In this document: positions 25,410 through 34,058 of the stretch, piece by piece
How the letters are laid out: every line of letters begins with the position of its first letter
Numbering within the stretch: the stretch's first letter is position 1
From: Thalassovita taeanensis
GTDB lineage: Bacteria > Pseudomonadota > Alphaproteobacteria > Rhodobacterales > Rhodobacteraceae
Reading direction: 5' to 3'
DNA length: 49,026 bases
Assembly: GCF_900110775.1 (NCBI RefSeq)
Contig: NZ_FOEP01000020.1
Span: 1-49,026, forward strand
Translations under genes and position numbers: made by a program
Notes under the pieces: generated by a model
Databases searched by the model: none
What the model saw: the letters and a program-made list of their open reading frames with translations, nothing else
Told to the model about the DNA's origin: nothing

Positions 25410-27815
25410 TTAGTGCGCCGTGGCGCCTTCGCCTCGGCTTTTGTTCAAAGCTGCCGCCGCTGCGGCCTCTTCCGCAGCTTCGTCCCACTCGATCGGCTCG
25501 GGGGCACGCACCAAAGCGTGGCGCAGAACCTCACTGACATGGGAAACGGGAATGATGGTCATGCCCTCTTTCACGTTGTCCGGGATATCCGCCAGATCCT
25601 TCTCGTTTTCCTCCGGGATCAGCACCGTCTTGATGCCCCCCCGCAGTGCCGCCAGAAGTTTCTCCTTCAACCCGCCGATCGGCATCGCGTTGCCCCGCAA
25701 TGACACTTCGCCCGTCATGGCGATGTCCTTGCGCACCGGAATGCCTGTCAGCACCGAAACGATCGATGTCACCATCGCAAGACCCGCACTCGGCCCGTCC
25801 TTGGGCGTCGCACCATCGGGCACGTGGACATGGATATCAATCTTGTCGAACACCGGCGGCTTCACCCCAATTTTCGGGCTGATCGACCGCACGTAAGAGC
25901 TCGCCGCGTCGATGGATTCCTTCATCACATCGCCCAGCTTGCCGGTGGTCTTCATCCGACCCTTGCCCGGCAGGCGCAACGCCTCGATGCTCAGCAGATC
26001 GCCGCCCACGCTGGTCCACGCCAGCCCGGTAACAACCCCGACCTGATCTTCGACTTCAGCCAGCCCATAGCGGAACTTCTTCACGCCCAGGAACTCGTCC
26101 AGATTGTCGATCGTGACCCTGACCTGCTTCGCTTCGCCCTTGACGATCATCGTTACCGCCTTACGCGCCAGCTTGGCCAGCTCGCGTTCAAGGTTCCGCA
26201 CGCCCGCTTCGCGGGTATAGCGGCGGATCATCTCGTCCAGTGCATCATCCGACACCTCGAACTCGCCCTTGCGCAGGCCGTGGTTCTTGACCTGCTTGGC
26301 AATCAGATGCTGCTTGGCGATCTCACGCTTTTCGTCCTCGGTGTAACCGGCCAGCGAAATGATCTCCATCCGGTCCAGAAGCGGGCCCGGCATGTTATAG
26401 GAGTTCGCCGTGGTCAGGAACATCACGTTCGACAGGTCATATTCGACCTCAAGATAGTGGTCCACGAAGGTCGAGTTCTGCTCAGGATCAAGCACTTCCA
26501 GCATGGCGCTGGCCGGGTCCCCCCGGAAATCCTGCCCCATCTTGTCGATCTCGTCCAACAGGATCAGCGGGTTTGTGGTTTTCGCCTTTTTCAGCGCCTG
26601 AATGATCTTGCCCGGCATCGACCCAATGTAAGTCCGACGGTGGCCACGAATTTCAGATTCGTCACGCACCCCGCCCAAGGAGATGCGGATAAACTCGCGC
26701 CCCGTGGCCTTGGCGACCGATTTGCCCAAGCTGGTTTTACCCACGCCCGGCGGCCCGACAAGGCACAAGATCGGCCCCTTCAGCTTTTGGCTGCGCTGCT
26801 GCACCGCCAGATATTCAACGATGCGCTCCTTGACCTTTTCAAGTCCATAGTGGTCGCGATCCAGAACCGCCTGCGCCTTGTGCAGATCCTTTTTGACGCG
26901 CGATTTCACGCCCCACGGGATCGACAGCATCCAATCCAGATAGTTGCGCACCACCGTGGCTTCGGCGCTCATCGGGCTCATGTTCTTGAGCTTTTTGACC
27001 TCGGCATCGGCCTTTTCGCGCGCTTCCTTGCTCAGCTTGGCGGCGTTGATCCGCTCTTCCAACTCGGCAATTTCGTTTGCACCCTCTTCGCCATCGCCCA
27101 GCTCCTTCTGAATGGCCTTCATCTGCTCATTCAGATAATATTCGCGCTGGGTGCGCTCCATCTGGCTTTTGACGCGGGTCTTGATTTTCTTCTCGACCTG
27201 AAGAACGCTCATCTCGCCCTGCATCAGGCCGTAAACCTTCTCCAGCCGCTCGCTGACGCTCAGCGTTTCCAGCAATTCCTGCTTCTGCGCTACTTCAATG
27301 CCCAGATGCCCGGCCACCAGATCAGCCAGCTTCGCAGGCTCCGATGCTTCGGAGACCGCAACAAGCGCCTCTTCGGGGATGTTTTTCTTGACCTTGGAGT
27401 AGCGTTCGAACTCGGTCGAAACCGTGCGCAGCAGCGCTTCGATCGTCGCCGCGTCACCCGGCATTTCGGTCAGATACTCGGCCTTCGCCTCGAAGAACGA
27501 CTCGTTTTCCAGAAACTCGGTGATCCGCACACGCGCCTGCCCCTCGACCAGCACCTTAACGGTGCCATCGGGCAGCTTCAGCAGTTGCAGCACGTTGGCC
27601 AGCACGCCAGCCTTGTAAATCCCGTCCTCAGCCGGATCATCGACCGAAGGGTCGATCTGGCTCGACAGCAGGATCTGCTTGTCATCCTGCATCACCTCTT
27701 CCAAGGCGCGCACGGATTTTTCCCGGCCCACGAAAAGCGGCACGATCATATGGGGGAAAACCACAATGTCGCGCAGCGGCAGGACAGGATAGGAGGGGTT
27801 GAGTGGCTCTTGCAT
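25410..27815 (-). CDS. lon: ATP-dependent Lon protease
   Basis: 801 residues, full length. Lon degrades misfolded and regulatory proteins. Domains: N-terminal LON substrate domain (YPVLPLRDIVVFPHMIVPLFVGR), coiled linker, AAA+ with Walker A GPPGVGKTSLG (about residue 355) and Walker B LILLDEIDKM, and the peptidase with the Ser in PKDGPSAGLAMV (about 678) and the Lys in KEKLLAALRGG (about 721). ATG 27815 has AAGGA 7 bases before it and starts the conserved MQEPLNPSYPVLPLRD; the longer frame is rejected. A GC hairpin at 25355-25380 downstream lacks a T-run. Confidence 0.98.
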   Translation of the reverse strand: MQEPLNPSYPVLPLRDIVVFPHMIVPLFVGREKSVRALEEVMQDDKQILLSSQIDPSVDDPAEDGIYKAGVLANVLQLLKLPDGTVKVLVEGQARVRITEFLENESFFEAKAEYLTEMPGDAATIEALLRTVSTEFERYSKVKKNIPEEALVAVSEASEPAKLADLVAGHLGIEVAQKQELLETLSVSERLEKVYGLMQGEMSVLQVEKKIKTRVKSQMERTQREYYLNEQMKAIQKELGDGEEGANEIAELEERINAAKLSKEAREKADAEVKKLKNMSPMSAEATVVRNYLDWMLSIPWGVKSRVKKDLHKAQAVLDRDHYGLEKVKERIVEYLAVQQRSQKLKGPILCLVGPPGVGKTSLGKSVAKATGREFIRISLGGVRDESEIRGHRRTYIGSMPGKIIQALKKAKTTNPLILLDEIDKMGQDFRGDPASAMLEVLDPEQNSTFVDHYLEVEYDLSNVMFLTTANSYNMPGPLLDRMEIISLAGYTEDEKREIAKQHLIAKQVKNHGLRKGEFEVSDDALDEMIRRYTREAGVRNLERELAKLARKAVTMIVKGEAKQVRVTIDNLDEFLGVKKFRYGLAEVEDQVGVVTGLAWTSVGGDLLSIEALRLPGKGRMKTTGKLGDVMKESIDAASSYVRSISPKIGVKPPVFDKIDIHVHVPDGATPKDGPSAGLAMVTSIVSVLTGIPVRKDIAMTGEVSLRGNAMPIGGLKEKLLAALRGGIKTVLIPEENEKDLADIPDNVKEGMTIIPVSHVSEVLRHALVRAPEPIEWDEAAEEAAAAAALNKSRGEGATAH

Positions 27816-28060
27816 ACTCGGTCCTTTATTATCAGCAGACGATGCGGCCCCGGTCATCGGCGGCCCCGCCGTCCCTTTCACGATACAATATCTGGGGTCT
27901 CCCCCGCGCGTTTCAACCGTATAACGGTTTCGTTACAGTCAGAATGCCCTCGCATCGCAGCATCGGCAAGGCGCGTTCTGGAAAGATGATTGATTTTCCC
28001 CTGATGGTTGCACGCGGCGGCGGGTTTTGCCTTTTCGGGCGCCGCCTTTGCCATGTGCGA

Positions 28061-29191
28061 TCACATCGGCTCGATATCGCCCTCGGCCCGCTGCGCGTGG
28101 AAGGCCGCCTGAAACGCCTCGAATGTGCCCGCCGTAATCGCGTCGCGCATCCCCTGCATCAGTTCCTGATAATAATGCAGGTTGTGCCATGTCAGCAGCA
28201 TCCCACTGATCATCTCCTGCGCGCGGAACACATGATGCAGATAGGCTCGCGAATAACTGCGGCACGCCGGACAGGTGCATGCCTCGTCCAAAGGCCGTGG
28301 ATCATCCTGATGCCGGGCGTTCTTGATATTCACCACGCCGTGGCGGGTAAACACCTGCCCCGTCCGCCCCGAGCGCGACGGCAGCACGCAATCCATCATA
28401 TCAATCCCGCGCGCTACGGCGCCCACGATATCGTCGGGCTTACCCACTCCCATCAGATACCGCGGCTTGTCCTGCGGCAGCATATCAGGGGCATAATCCA
28501 GCACATCGAACATCATCTCCTGACCTTCGCCCACTGCCAGCCCGCCAACAGCATAGCCATCAAACCCGATATCGCTCAGCTTTTCCGCACTTTCAGCGCG
28601 CTGATCGCGGAAAATACTGCCCTGCTGAATGCCGAACAGCGCATGGCCGGGCCGGTCGCCAAAGGCATCACGGCTGCGCTGCGCCCATCGCATCGACATC
28701 CGCATGCTTTCCAGCGCGACTTTTTCCTCGGCCGGAAACGGCGTGCATTCATCGAAACACATCACGATGTCACTGCCCAGAAGCCGCTGAATCTCCATGC
28801 TACGCTCGGGCGTCAGGGTGTGACGCGACCCGTCGATGTGCGATTTGAAGGTCACTCCCTCTTCGTTCATCTTGCGCAGACCGGACAGGCTCATCACCTG
28901 AAACCCGCCACTGTCAGTCAGGATCGGCTTTTGCCAGTTCATGAATTTGTGCAGCCCGCCAAGCGCATCAATCCGCTCGGCCGTTGGCCGCAGCATCAGA
29001 TGATAGGTATTGCCCAGCAGGATATCCGCCCCGGTCGCCGCCACGCTTTCGGGCAGCATCGCCTTGACCGTCGCCGCCGTGCCCACCGGCATGAAGGCCG
29101 GCGTGCGAATATCACCGCGCGGGGTCGCTATCACGCCGGTGCGCGCCTTGCCATCAGTGGCGTTCAGCCTAAATTCAATCCGTGCCGTCAT
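28061..29191 (-). CDS. tgt: Queuine tRNA-ribosyltransferase
   Basis: 376 residues. Tgt exchanges G34 for the queuine precursor in Asp, Asn, His and Tyr tRNAs. Catalytic and substrate residues are seen in [21 protein letters not shown], the [10 protein letters not shown] loop and the nucleophile region [15 protein letters not shown]. The zinc site [16 protein letters not shown] is near residue 300. It stands alone, divergent from sufT across 252 bases in which I see no clear regulatory element. A 245-base gap to lon follows. Confidence 0.97.
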   Translation of the reverse strand: MTARIEFRLNATDGKARTGVIATPRGDIRTPAFMPVGTAATVKAMLPESVAATGADILLGNTYHLMLRPTAERIDALGGLHKFMNWQKPILTDSGGFQVMSLSGLRKMNEEGVTFKSHIDGSRHTLTPERSMEIQRLLGSDIVMCFDECTPFPAEEKVALESMRMSMRWAQRSRDAFGDRPGHALFGIQQGSIFRDQRAESAEKLSDIGFDGYAVGGLAVGEGQEMMFDVLDYAPDMLPQDKPRYLMGVGKPDDIVGAVARGIDMMDCVLPSRSGRTGQVFTRHGVVNIKNARHQDDPRPLDEACTCPACRSYSRAYLHHVFRAQEMISGMLLTWHNLHYYQELMQGMRDAITAGTFEAFQAAFHAQRAEGDIEPM

Positions 29192-29443
29192 TCGTTACCC
29201 CTTCTGCTCACACTACCCCGTCCCACACGCGGCCCCGTTTCGCCGAGCCTGCGCGGCAAACGCCCCCCTATCGGACAGTTTGCAGCAAATGCCAAGATGT
29301 CAGGGCCTCTCTATGCGAACAAGCTATCCTATTGAGCAAGAAGCCCCCCGCAAGGCCCCGCACACACCAAGATTGCCCTGCCCCACTTTACCTCGGGCGC
29401 GGCGTTCCTTATATCTTCACTCAGGAAATAATGGACAGGTTAG

Positions 29444-29806
29444 ATGACCCAGACCGCAGAACCTCTTGAAGGCGCCCCGCTGATCGCGCCCTCCAGCACC
29501 GATCATCCGCTCTATGATGCCGTGGTCGAGGCCTGCCGCACCGTGTACGACCCCGAGATCCCGGTCAATATCTATGACCTTGGTCTGATCTACACGATCA
29601 ATATCAGCCCTGAAAACGAAGTCCACATCACCATGTCGCTGACCGCCCCCGGATGCCCGGTCGCAGGCGAGATGCCCGGTTGGGTCGCCGAGGCGATTGA
29701 ACCGATGGATGGCGTCAAACATGTCGAAGTTGACCTGTGTTGGGAACCGCCATGGGGCATGGAAATGATGAGCGACGAGGCCCGCCTCGAACTCGGCTTC
29801 ATGTAA
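29444..29806 (+). CDS. sufT: SufT-type Fe-S assembly factor (DUF59/MIP18)
   Basis: 120 residues. The MIP18 domain is seen as LYDAVVEACRTVYDPEIPVNIYDLGLIYTINIS, then HITMSLTAPGCPVAGEMPGWV with the conserved Cys, and VDLCWEPPWGMEMMSDEARLELGF. This family helps in Fe-S cluster maturation, usually as part of SUF. The rest of the suf operon is not in view; the IscA-type gene 1.5 kb downstream is the nearest partner. Confidence 0.9.
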   Translation: MTQTAEPLEGAPLIAPSSTDHPLYDAVVEACRTVYDPEIPVNIYDLGLIYTINISPENEVHITMSLTAPGCPVAGEMPGWVAEAIEPMDGVKHVEVDLCWEPPWGMEMMSDEARLELGFM

Positions 29807-29841
29807 ACACTTCGCAAGTTATTTTACCTGCTTTCGCAAAA

Positions 29842-29861
29842 TGCAAGTAAAAATACTTGCA
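29842..29861. promoter_or_regulatory. Inverted repeat between sufT and satD-like genes
   Basis: TGCAAGTA-AAAA-TACTTGCA is a perfect 8+8 repeat with a 4-nt spacer, 41 bases before the satD-like start. It lies within an AT-rich stretch with two more GCAA half-sites (TTCGCAAG at 29813, TTTCGCAAAA at 29832). It may be an operator, or a sufT 3' hairpin without a T-run. Confidence 0.4.
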
Positions 29862-29902
29862 AAACGCCCAATCCTGCGGCACTCTCGCCTGACGGAGGCC
29901 GC

Positions 29903-30520
29903 ATGACCCACCCCATCGCCGTATTGACCGGAGACCTGATCGCATCCACCGCGCTGCCCCGCGCGCGGCTCGAAAACGCGATACAGGCATTGGCACAGGC
30001 CGCGCAGCAGATTTCGGACTGGCAAGGCGGAGCGTCGCCCCGCTTTACCCGCAGCCGCGGGGATGGCTGGCAAATCTATCTGGTGCATCCCGAAATGGCC
30101 CTGCGCGCGGCACTGTATCTGCGCGCCGCCCTGCGTATCGGCGGCAAGGATCTGTCCACCCGCGTTTCAATCGCCACTGGCCCCGCTACCTTGCCCGACG
30201 CGCCCGACCTGAACCACGCCGGTGGCGCGGCTTTCGTCGCCTCGGGCCGGGGGCTGGACGCGATGACCGGCCCCGTTACCATGACCCACGCAAGCGGCGG
30301 TGCGCTCGCCGCAGCCACCTGCCTGGCCGACCATATCAGCCAAAGCTGGACCTCGGCACAGGCCCGCGCCCTGCTGCATATGCTGCCCCCCACACCGCCC
30401 ACCCGGACCGAAGCTGCGGCGCTGATCGGCATTTCCCGCCAAGCGGTCGATCAGGCCCTGTCCGGCGCCGGATACGCCGCCCTGACCGAGGCGCTGGCGC
30501 TGATCGAAACCGCCCCCTAA
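29903..30520 (+). CDS. SatD-family protein
   Basis: 205 residues. The N-terminal part IAVLTGDLIASTALPRARLENAIQAL, SPRFTRSRGDGWQIYL and RVSIATGPATLP resembles the SatD family, a poorly understood group. The C-terminal 60 residues include a helix-turn-helix-like stretch (PTRTEAAALIGISRQAVDQALSGAGYAAL). That suggests a DNA-binding or transcription-linked role. It is followed after 72 bases by a DUF3307 gene; I recall these two families as frequent neighbours, so they may form a functional pair. Activity is unknown. Confidence 0.7.
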   Translation: MTHPIAVLTGDLIASTALPRARLENAIQALAQAAQQISDWQGGASPRFTRSRGDGWQIYLVHPEMALRAALYLRAALRIGGKDLSTRVSIATGPATLPDAPDLNHAGGAAFVASGRGLDAMTGPVTMTHASGGALAAATCLADHISQSWTSAQARALLHMLPPTPPTRTEAAALIGISRQAVDQALSGAGYAALTEALALIETAP

Positions 30521-30592
30521 GATGCAAGCGAATTAACCTGCCAGCATTAAAAGCAAGCCCTTTTCCTTGCCCCACAGACCGGAGCCGCCCGC

Positions 30593-31312
30593 ATGATCCA
30601 CACCTTCACCGCGCTGCTGTTCGCGCATATGCTGGCCGACTTCGTGCTGCAAACCGACTGGATTATCCGCAACAAGGCGCGGTTCGGCGTGCTGTTGCTG
30701 CATGCGGCGCTGGTGCTGCTGACCGCACAGGCCACCACCGGGCAACTGGCCTCGGCCCCGCTCTTGGTGCTGGCGGGTGTGCACCTGCTGATCGACTGCA
30801 TCAAAACCTATGGCCGATTCTCCGGGCTGTCAGGTTTCATGACCGATCAGGCCGCGCATCTGGTGACACTGGCCGTCGTGGCCGTGCTGGTGCCCGACCT
30901 GTGGCAAACCGGGATGTGGGCCGCCCTGCCGCAGCTTTTGCCACTGATGGCGCTGCTGGCCGGGCTGATCGCCACCATCACCGCAGGCCAATACGCAATT
31001 GGCCTGCTGATGCGCCCACACGCCACCCGCATTCGCAACAACGGGCTGAAACAGGGCGGGCGCCTGATCGGAATGCTGGAACGCGGCCTGATCTTCGCGC
31101 TGATTCTGTTGGGCCAACCGCTGGGCGTTGGCTTTCTGGTCGCCTCCAAATCAATCCTGCGCTTCGGCACCGCCACCCGCGACCAACGCACAGCCGAATA
31201 TGTCATCATCGGCACTCTGGCCTCGTTCGGCTGGGCAATTCTGGCCGCTTATGCCACCCAATGGCTGTTGTCTTGCCTGCCCCCGCTTGAGATTGCCGCC
31301 CAACAGCCCTAG
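30593..31312 (+). CDS. DUF3307 membrane protein
   Basis: 239 residues with about six to seven hydrophobic segments. The N-terminal MIHTFTALLFAHMLADFVLQTDWIIRNK, with its His/Asp/Gln residues facing the membrane, is the DUF3307 signature. The C-terminal half has a GMLERGLIFALILLGQPLGVGFLVASKSILRF segment. The function is unknown. It is paired with the SatD-like gene and followed 33 bases later by the IscA-type gene, so the transcript may continue. Confidence 0.8.
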   Translation: MIHTFTALLFAHMLADFVLQTDWIIRNKARFGVLLLHAALVLLTAQATTGQLASAPLLVLAGVHLLIDCIKTYGRFSGLSGFMTDQAAHLVTLAVVAVLVPDLWQTGMWAALPQLLPLMALLAGLIATITAGQYAIGLLMRPHATRIRNNGLKQGGRLIGMLERGLIFALILLGQPLGVGFLVASKSILRFGTATRDQRTAEYVIIGTLASFGWAILAAYATQWLLSCLPPLEIAAQQP

Positions 31313-31345
31313 ATTACAGACAAGCAACACAACAGGACCAAACCC

Positions 31346-31696
31346 ATGTTCGGCATTCCCGGCAAACAGGCCGTCAGCATCACCCCCGCCGCCGCGACGC
31401 AAATCGCGCGCCTGATGACCAAGGACGGTCACAAGGGCCTGCGCATTGGCGTCAAAAAAGGCGGCTGTGCCGGCATGGAATACACCATGGATTACGCCTC
31501 CGAGGTTGATCCGATGGACGAGGTCGTGGAACAGGACGGCGCGCGGGTGATGATCGCCCCCATGGCGCAGATGTTCCTCTTCGGGACCGAGATTGATTAC
31601 CGCAGTTCGCTGCTGGAAAGCGGGTTCCACTTCAACAACCCCAACGTGACCGAGGCCTGCGGCTGCGGCGAATCCATCAAGTTTGCAGGCATGTAA
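31346..31696 (+). CDS. HesB/IscA-type Fe-S carrier protein
   Basis: 116 residues of the A-type carrier family, which passes Fe-S clusters to apo-proteins. The conserved Cys residues are in KKGGCAGMEY (about residue 38) and EACGCGESIKF (about 108), the standard C-x(n)-CxC pattern. It may be SufA or ErpA; sequence alone does not settle which. It lies between a DUF3307 gene and a TfoX-N gene, with start and stop spacing of one base to the latter. Confidence 0.9.
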   Translation: MFGIPGKQAVSITPAAATQIARLMTKDGHKGLRIGVKKGGCAGMEYTMDYASEVDPMDEVVEQDGARVMIAPMAQMFLFGTEIDYRSSLLESGFHFNNPNVTEACGCGESIKFAGM

Positions 31697-31697
31697 G

Positions 31698-32081
31698 ATG
31701 GCCGTCGATCCAGAGTTTCTGGATCACCTGCGCGACCTTTTCGCCGGTCTTGGCCCGATCCGCACCGGGCGCATGTTCTCGGGCGCCGGGCTTTATGTCG
31801 AAGACGACGTGATGTTCGCGATGATCAGCAGCGCCGGAACCCTGTTCATGAAATCCGACGCGACCACCGAACACGCCTTCCTTGAAGCGGGCTCCACCCC
31901 CTTCAGTTATGAACGCGGCGGCCGGACGCAGGCCATTAACAGCCTGATGTCCCTGCCCGAAAGCGCGCTGGATGACCCCGACGAGGCGCTGCACTGGGCA
32001 CGCCTGTCGCTGCCCCCGGCCCATATCGCCGCGGCCGCAAAGCGCCAGCAGAAGGCGCGCAAGAAGGCCCGTAAAACCTAA
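31698..32081 (+). CDS. TfoX/Sxy N-terminal domain protein
   Basis: 127 residues. The TfoX-N domain is seen in FLDHLRDLFAGLGPIRTGRMFSGAGLYVEDDVMFAMISSAGTLFMKSD and the following ERGGRTQAINSLMSLPESALDDPDEALHWARLSL. A basic tail (KRQQKARKKARK) ends it. There is no C-terminal TfoX domain, so a role in competence as in gamma-proteobacteria is not implied. ATG 31698 follows the iscA-type stop by one base. The 3' end overlaps the convergent oxygenase gene by 4 bases. Confidence 0.85.
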   Translation: MAVDPEFLDHLRDLFAGLGPIRTGRMFSGAGLYVEDDVMFAMISSAGTLFMKSDATTEHAFLEAGSTPFSYERGGRTQAINSLMSLPESALDDPDEALHWARLSLPPAHIAAAAKRQQKARKKARKT

Positions 32082-32998
32082 GCTCCGGCTCGGCTTCCGG
32101 CCTTCAGATGAACATAGGTCTCCTCAAACCGGCGCGACAAATGCTCGCCCGCCAGGATCACCTTGCCCGACCCCATCGGCGCCACGTTGGCGTCGTGATT
32201 GGGGTTGAAAAACAACGGCACTGAAATCCGCTCGGCCGCCGACCCCTTGACCCGGTGCGAAGTCGCCACCACGCGCCCCTGCGTCCACATCTCAAGCATC
32301 TCACCGAAATTGATGATGAACGTGCCCGGCTCTGCCGCCACCGGCAGCCAAGTCCCCTCGCGGGTCAGCACCTCCAACCCCGGCGTGCCGTCGGTCGCCA
32401 GCAAGGTCAGACAGCCATAATCAGTATGCGCGGCAATGCCGAAATCCTTCTCCCCGGCCCAATCCGGCCGCTGCGGGTAATAATTGCCGCGCAGCAAGGC
32501 CATCGGGCGGCTGAACTTGTCATCGAAGTAACTGCGATCTTCGCCCATCGCTGCGGCAATCCCCCGCAGCAAACCCATCGCCACACCAAGCGCCTTGGCG
32601 TAATAATCCTGCACAACCTGACGGAATTCCGCCTGCCCCTCTGGCCACAAATTGGGCGCATAAACCCCAAGGCGCGCCAACGGATCCCCCGGCGGCAGCT
32701 CGAATCCGCAATCGAAAACCTGCTTGAAATCCGGGTTCGCGTCAGGGTCCACCTGCTCGGCCAACGCAGCCCCCCAGCCCCGGTTCGCCCCGGTCCGCGC
32801 CATATCCACCGCCTGTTTCTGCGCCTGCGGCAACCGGAAAAACCCGCGATAGGCCTCGATCACATCCACAACCTCCTGCGCCGAAATCGCGGTATTATGC
32901 ACCGTCAGAAACCCGACCTCCTGCGCGCCGTGCCGCATCTGCCGCAACGTCGCCGGATCACCTGCCTGCAAAGCTGCGGCATCAATGGATGGAATCAT
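32078..32998 (-). CDS. 2-oxoglutarate/Fe(II)-dependent oxygenase (isopenicillin N synthase-like)
   Basis: 306 residues. The DIOX-N domain (MRHGAQEVGFLTVHNTAI) precedes the jelly-roll 2OG-Fe(II) domain with the metal ligands in IAAHTDYGCLTLL and VATSHRV, and the 2OG-binding RISVPLFF. NPNHDANVAPMGS follows. The substrate is unknown; bacterial members include enzymes acting on small secondary metabolites and amino-acid derivatives. ATG 32998 is chosen because GGAGGT stands before it; the 106 codons upstream in frame are antisense to tpiA. It is a single gene. Confidence 0.88.
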   Translation of the reverse strand: MIPSIDAAALQAGDPATLRQMRHGAQEVGFLTVHNTAISAQEVVDVIEAYRGFFRLPQAQKQAVDMARTGANRGWGAALAEQVDPDANPDFKQVFDCGFELPPGDPLARLGVYAPNLWPEGQAEFRQVVQDYYAKALGVAMGLLRGIAAAMGEDRSYFDDKFSRPMALLRGNYYPQRPDWAGEKDFGIAAHTDYGCLTLLATDGTPGLEVLTREGTWLPVAAEPGTFIINFGEMLEMWTQGRVVATSHRVKGSAAERISVPLFFNPNHDANVAPMGSGKVILAGEHLSRRFEETYVHLKAGSRAGA

Positions 32999-33121
32999 CG
33001 CCACCTCCACATCGTTCTGCCCACAAGGGGTCACTCTCATCCTGCCAGATCTTGACCTCAGCGCCCAACTGGCAAAGATGCCCACAACAGAAAAATAATC
33101 AATTTGACGGGGAAACGCATG

Positions 33122-33877
33122 ATGCGACGCAAACTGGCCGCAGGCAATTGGAAAATGAACGGGCTCAGCACAGACTTGGCCGAACTGGACCGCCTGATAA
33201 CCCGCCACGCCGCACCCGCCGTCGATCTTCTGCTCTGCCCACCCGCCACACTGCTCGCTGCGGCCTCGGCCAGACTTGGCAACCACCCGCTGCTGATCGG
33301 CGGGCAGGATTGCCACGCTGCGGCCTCAGGCGCCCATACCGGCGACATCTCGGCCAGCATGCTGGCTGATGCCGGTGCACGCGCCGTGATCCTCGGCCAC
33401 TCCGAACGCCGCCAGGATCACGAGGAAACCGACCAAATGGTCCGCGCCAAAGCCCGCGCCGCCCACGCCGCTGGCCTGACAACCGTCATCTGCCTCGGCG
33501 AATCCCTTGACGAACGCGAGGCCGCAAATACCCTCGACATCATCGGCGGTCAGCTCTCCGCCTCGGTGCCCGACAATTCCACCGGTGAAAACCTGGTGAT
33601 CGCCTACGAACCGATCTGGGCCATCGGCTCGGGCCTGACCCCCACCCTCGACCAGATCGGCGAAGTCCACGACTTCATCCGGACCCGCCTCGAACGCCGC
33701 TTCGGCGCAGGCGTCGGACGCTCGGCCCGGCTGCTCTATGGCGGCTCCGTCAAACCTGAAAATGCAGCTGAAATCTTCACCATCTCCAATGTCGACGGCG
33801 CCTTGGTCGGCGGCGCCAGCCTGACAGCAGATGACTTTTCCGCGATCATCACAGCGCTCGAAGCCAGCACGACCTGA
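33122..33877 (+). CDS. tpiA: Triosephosphate isomerase
   Basis: 251 residues. It interconverts dihydroxyacetone phosphate and glyceraldehyde 3-phosphate. Substrate Lys is in AGNWKMNG, catalytic His in ILGHSERR (about residue 90), catalytic Glu in IAYEPIWAIGSG (about 162), and the phosphate loop GGSVKPENAAEI is at the end. GGGGAA lies before tandem ATGs at 33119 and 33122; the second gives the better spacing. It diverges from the oxygenase gene. Confidence 0.96.
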   Translation: MRRKLAAGNWKMNGLSTDLAELDRLITRHAAPAVDLLLCPPATLLAAASARLGNHPLLIGGQDCHAAASGAHTGDISASMLADAGARAVILGHSERRQDHEETDQMVRAKARAAHAAGLTTVICLGESLDEREAANTLDIIGGQLSASVPDNSTGENLVIAYEPIWAIGSGLTPTLDQIGEVHDFIRTRLERRFGAGVGRSARLLYGGSVKPENAAEIFTISNVDGALVGGASLTADDFSAIITALEASTT

Positions 33878-33939
33878 TCCTTTCACATTTTGCAAATATC
33901 CAAAATCCAGCCGCTCCGTGATCGGGAAGGTCGGATTTT

Positions 33940-33962
33940 GAGTATTTTCATCAGAAAGAAAC
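33940..33962 (+). repeat. Intergenic repeat, copy 2
   Basis: GAGTATTT-N3-TCAGAAAGAAAC downstream of tpiA, identical at all 20 defined bases to copy 1 at 22228-22250, but lacking the GCCTCCGGCGG lead. Confidence 0.55.
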
Positions 33963-33974
33963 GGGCAAAGGCCT

Positions 33975-34018
33975 AAAACAGAAGCGACGCCCCGATACAG
34001 AGCGTCGCTTCTCAGTTT
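33975..34018. terminator. Bidirectional terminator between tpiA and dctM
   Basis: A perfect 11-bp stem (33980-33990 with 34002-34012), 11-nt loop. Plus strand tail CAGTTTCTTC serves tpiA; minus strand tail GTTTT serves dctM. Confidence 0.8.
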
Positions 34019-34058
34019 CTTCACAATCGGCGCGCGGAAGCGCACATTCGGATCACGC

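Noticed and set aside
25824-27989. A 721-codon plus-strand ORF opposite lon
   Set aside because: It is the antisense shadow of lon with no recognisable domain.
28016-28046. GGCGGCG/CGCCGCC hairpin after tgt as a terminator
   Set aside because: The only T-rich tail is on the plus strand, where no gene ends.
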